The translations under genes were made by a program, and so were the position numbers. Shown here one piece after another: positions 61,956-64,000 of a DNA stretch of 64,000 nt. How positions within the stretch are numbered: the first letter of the stretch is position 1; each line of letters starts with the position of its first letter. The notes beneath the pieces were generated by a model. It searched no databases and was not told the origin of the DNA. It worked only from the letters and a program-made list of their open reading frames with translations. Source of the stretch: CBDAUN01 sp965214875 (GTDB lineage: Bacteria; Pseudomonadota; Gammaproteobacteria; Arenicellales; JAJDZL01); NCBI GenBank assembly GCA_965214875.1, contig OZ243980.1, positions 2,542,001 to 2,606,000 of the forward strand, written 5' to 3'.

Positions 61956-63032
61956 CTATGCAGCGCACTTCAGCCCATGTACGCCGCCACGGACCGATAG
62001 GCGCAGCAAAATGATCAGGATCGAACACACCGCCACAAATCCTGCCTGATGCATGAGCGCAACCGGCAGCCACACCGCAGTGAGCAAGGTGGTCACGCCT
62101 AGCATAAATTGCACAACCACCGCCGCCAAAGCGGCATCATGCAAAATCCGCACCCGATGATCCTGATGCGATCGAACCAGCCATAGCCACACGACGGCAA
62201 GCGCAAGCAAAACTGCCATCCACCGATGCACCCATTGAATGGCGATGACGTTATCGAACAAATTAACCCAAAGCGGCTCCATCGACACGATGCCAGCCGG
62301 AACCAGTTCACCATTCATCAAAGGATAGGAATTGAAGGCGAACCCTGCATGCGTGCCGGCCATAAAGCCGCCGCTAACTTGCATCAGCGCGGCAAGCAAA
62401 ATGCATGCCAGCGCAGCCCTTTTCACTTTCGTGCCAGCATCCGGCGTAAATCCGCGCGCGCTCATGAGCACTCCGATCATCAGCCATAGCAAATAGCTGT
62501 AGATCAGAACCGCCAGGCTTAGGTGCGCGGCAAGACGGTATTGGCTTACTGCCGGATCGTTGGCCAACCCGCTTTGCACCATATACCAGCCAAGCGCCCC
62601 TTGCGCACCGCCGAGAACAAAAACCAGCGCAAACCGAAGCGCTAAAGGACGACCGAGCTGGCCGCGGATCAGAAAGACTAGAAACGGGATGAAAAACACC
62701 AAAGCGATAATGCGCGCAATCAGCCGGTGCAGATACTCGATCCAGAAAATTCGCTTGAAACCGCCAAGCTTCAGGTCAGGATTGATGACCTTGAATTCTT
62801 GAAATTGCTTGTAGTTCTCGAATTCGTCTTGCCACTGCAACTCATCTGTCGGAGGGACAATCCCGGAAATAGGCGCCCATTCGACAATCGACAGGCCGGA
62901 ATTCGTCAAGCGGGTATAGCCGCCGATCGATATCAGAATTGCAATCAAGGCGCAGACGCAGATCAGCCAGGCAATGACCCATCGCAGATCGTTTCGGCCA
63001 TCGCCAGATGCGGCATCTTTCACGCTTGTCAA
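61956..63032 (-). CDS. ctaA: Heme A synthase (COX15/CtaA)
   Basis: Converts heme O to heme A for aa3-type cytochrome oxidase, in the inner membrane. About 358 aa with eight helices. Conserved: GGYTRLTNSGLSIVEWAPISG, WIEYLHRLIAR (heme-ligand His), GALGWYMVQSGL, RLAAHLSLAVLIYSYLLW (His), AIQWVHRWMAVLLA (His) and ALMHQAGFVAVC (His). The start is either TTG 63032 or GTG 63023; longer forms would run into fabB. It lies one base after the fabB stop, so the two may be cotranscribed, an unusual pairing. Confidence 0.92.
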   Translation of the reverse strand: MTSVKDAASGDGRNDLRWVIAWLICVCALIAILISIGGYTRLTNSGLSIVEWAPISGIVPPTDELQWQDEFENYKQFQEFKVINPDLKLGGFKRIFWIEYLHRLIARIIALVFFIPFLVFLIRGQLGRPLALRFALVFVLGGAQGALGWYMVQSGLANDPAVSQYRLAAHLSLAVLIYSYLLWLMIGVLMSARGFTPDAGTKVKRAALACILLAALMQVSGGFMAGTHAGFAFNSYPLMNGELVPAGIVSMEPLWVNLFDNVIAIQWVHRWMAVLLALAVVWLWLVRSHQDHRVRILHDAALAAVVVQFMLGVTTLLTAVWLPVALMHQAGFVAVCSILIILLRLSVRGGVHGLKCAA

Positions 63033-63033
63033 T

Positions 63034-64000
63034 TTAGTCGGATAGTTTTTGAAAGACCAGGCAGGCGTTGGTGCCGCCGAATCCAAAAGAGTTTGACAGG
63101 GCTGTCTGAATATCGACACCGTCGACCGGACCACGAACAATGTTGAAGCCAACCGCGCCCGGGTCGAGCTCTTCGATATGCCGCGACGGCGAAATAAACC
63201 CGCCATCCATCATCAGCAAGGTATAGATTGCCTCATTGACGCCCGCTGCTCCGAGGGCATGGCCAGTGATTGACTTCGTTGCCGATATTGCTGGGGACGA
63301 CGTAGACCCGAACACTTCACCAAGCGCCTCGAGCTCCCTGATATCGCCAACAGGCGTACTAGTGCCATGGGCATTGACATAGTCTATGGGCGTTTCAAGC
63401 TTCTCAAGCGCCATCTTCATGCAGCGAACCGCTCCTTCTCCTGAAGGCTGCACCATGTCGAAGCCGTCGCTGGTCGCACCATAGCCAACCAATTCGGCGT
63501 ATATTCGCGCTCCGCGCGACCGGGCGTGCTCATATTCCTCCATCACTAGCACCCCTCCGCCACCAGAAATAACAAAACCGTCCCGATTCTTGTCATAGGG
63601 ACGCGATGCCGATTGCGGCGTGTCGTTGTAACGGCTTGATAGCGCACCCATTGCATCAAAAAGAAGCGTCATCGTCCAATGAACTTCGTCGCCGCCGCCG
63701 GCAAAGACAACATCTTGCTTGCCAAGCTGGATCAGTTCGGCGGCATTGCCGATGCAATGAGCGCTTGTTGCACACGCTGAACTGACCGAGTAGCTAACGC
63801 CCTTGATCCCGCAAACCGTCGCAAGGGTTGCCGAATTGGTGCTGGACATGGCGCGCGGCACCATGAATGGGCCAACGCGCCTTATGCCCTTTGTCTTGAG
63901 CAATTCGACTGCTTGCGCGACATTCTCTGTCGAAGCGCCGCCTGAACCCATGATCAAACCAGTACGTATATTCGAGACCTGTTCCGGATGCAGTCCCGCA
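63034..64000 (-). CDS. fabB: 3-oxoacyl-ACP synthase I FabB (5' part outside the window)
   Basis: Elongating ketoacyl-ACP synthase of fatty-acid synthesis. The frame is open through the window edge at 64000, so the N-terminus is missing. Catalytic triad present: Cys in VSSACATSAHCIG, His in NAHGTSTPVGD and His in KSITGHALGAAG; the C-terminus ends SNSFGFGGTNACLVFQKL. The block SSACATSAHCIGNA is FabB-like rather than FabF-like, which supports a gammaproteobacterial origin and a capacity for unsaturated fatty acids through FabA/FabB; fabA is not in view. Confidence 0.93.
   Translation of the reverse strand, partial: AGLHPEQVSNIRTGLIMGSGGASTENVAQAVELLKTKGIRRVGPFMVPRAMSSTNSATLATVCGIKGVSYSVSSACATSAHCIGNAAELIQLGKQDVVFAGGGDEVHWTMTLLFDAMGALSSRYNDTPQSASRPYDKNRDGFVISGGGGVLVMEEYEHARSRGARIYAELVGYGATSDGFDMVQPSGEGAVRCMKMALEKLETPIDYVNAHGTSTPVGDIRELEALGEVFGSTSSPAISATKSITGHALGAAGVNEAIYTLLMMDGGFISPSRHIEELDPGAVGFNIVRGPVDGVDIQTALSNSFGFGGTNACLVFQKLSD

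Overview
The window is a stretch of chromosome from a gammaproteobacterium with roughly balanced base composition. The evidence is gene content: a Coq7-type ubiquinone hydroxylase, ttcA, the gmk-yicC pair, FabB, a BepA-like periplasmic protease, and short intergenic spaces with Shine-Dalgarno sites. The species is not identifiable by eye. The catabolic content (methylated amines, propionyl-CoA, acyl-CoA turnover) would fit a marine or host-associated heterotroph; that is inference.

Layout. 0-9.9 kb is housekeeping: BepA-like protease, a fused folate enzyme (HPPK-DHPS), pterin dehydratase, gmk, yicC, a Rieske protein, coq7, a glycosyltransferase, a 3-hydroxyacyl-CoA dehydrogenase lacking its hydratase half, and an MFS carrier. 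10-14.8 kb holds an orphan efflux adaptor, an EEP phosphohydrolase and an A+T-rich accessory patch (DUF5655-like nuclease, two-TM protein, gene remnant, diverged repeat). 14.8-20.8 kb is catabolic: a frameshifted fumarylpyruvate hydrolase, an enolase-superfamily enzyme, a reductase, a non-pyrrolysine MttB-family methyltransferase and its MFS partner. 20.9-22.05 kb is the best preserved of four IS481-like copies.

22.1-32.3 kb is the most distinctive core region. An ammonium transporter and a STAS protein face a minus-strand operon of a membrane sensor, an MFS transporter fused behind its own sensor and HAMP domain, a solute-binding protein, and a receptor with both PP2C phosphatase and anti-sigma-type kinase domains; a hydrolase and a histidine phosphatase follow. 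Together they look like a solute-sensing partner-switching circuit.

32.6-35 kb is a dimethylglycine-dehydrogenase-type enzyme. 35.5-42.3 kb is an accessory island carrying three decayed IS copies, an AAA-ATPase/PD-(D/E)XK protein, an AlbA_2 regulator followed by a 10-bp tandem repeat, and a secreted-protein gene switched out of frame by a C12 tract in its signal peptide. 42.3-47.7 kb returns to core genes (cobalamin-binding protein, M18 peptidase, ttcA, MBL hydrolase, FAH-family protein).

47.7-57.7 kb holds an enoyl-CoA hydratase, a complete propionate-to-methylmalonyl-CoA operon (prpE, mutase, pccB, pccA, epimerase) that needs B12 and biotin, and a malonyltransferase. 57.7-60.3 kb contains an Rpn-family nuclease with a separate downstream ORF that duplicates only its C-terminal tail. 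The window ends with an acyl-CoA synthetase, heme A synthase and a fabB gene cut by the window edge. No tRNA, rRNA or CRISPR array was seen.
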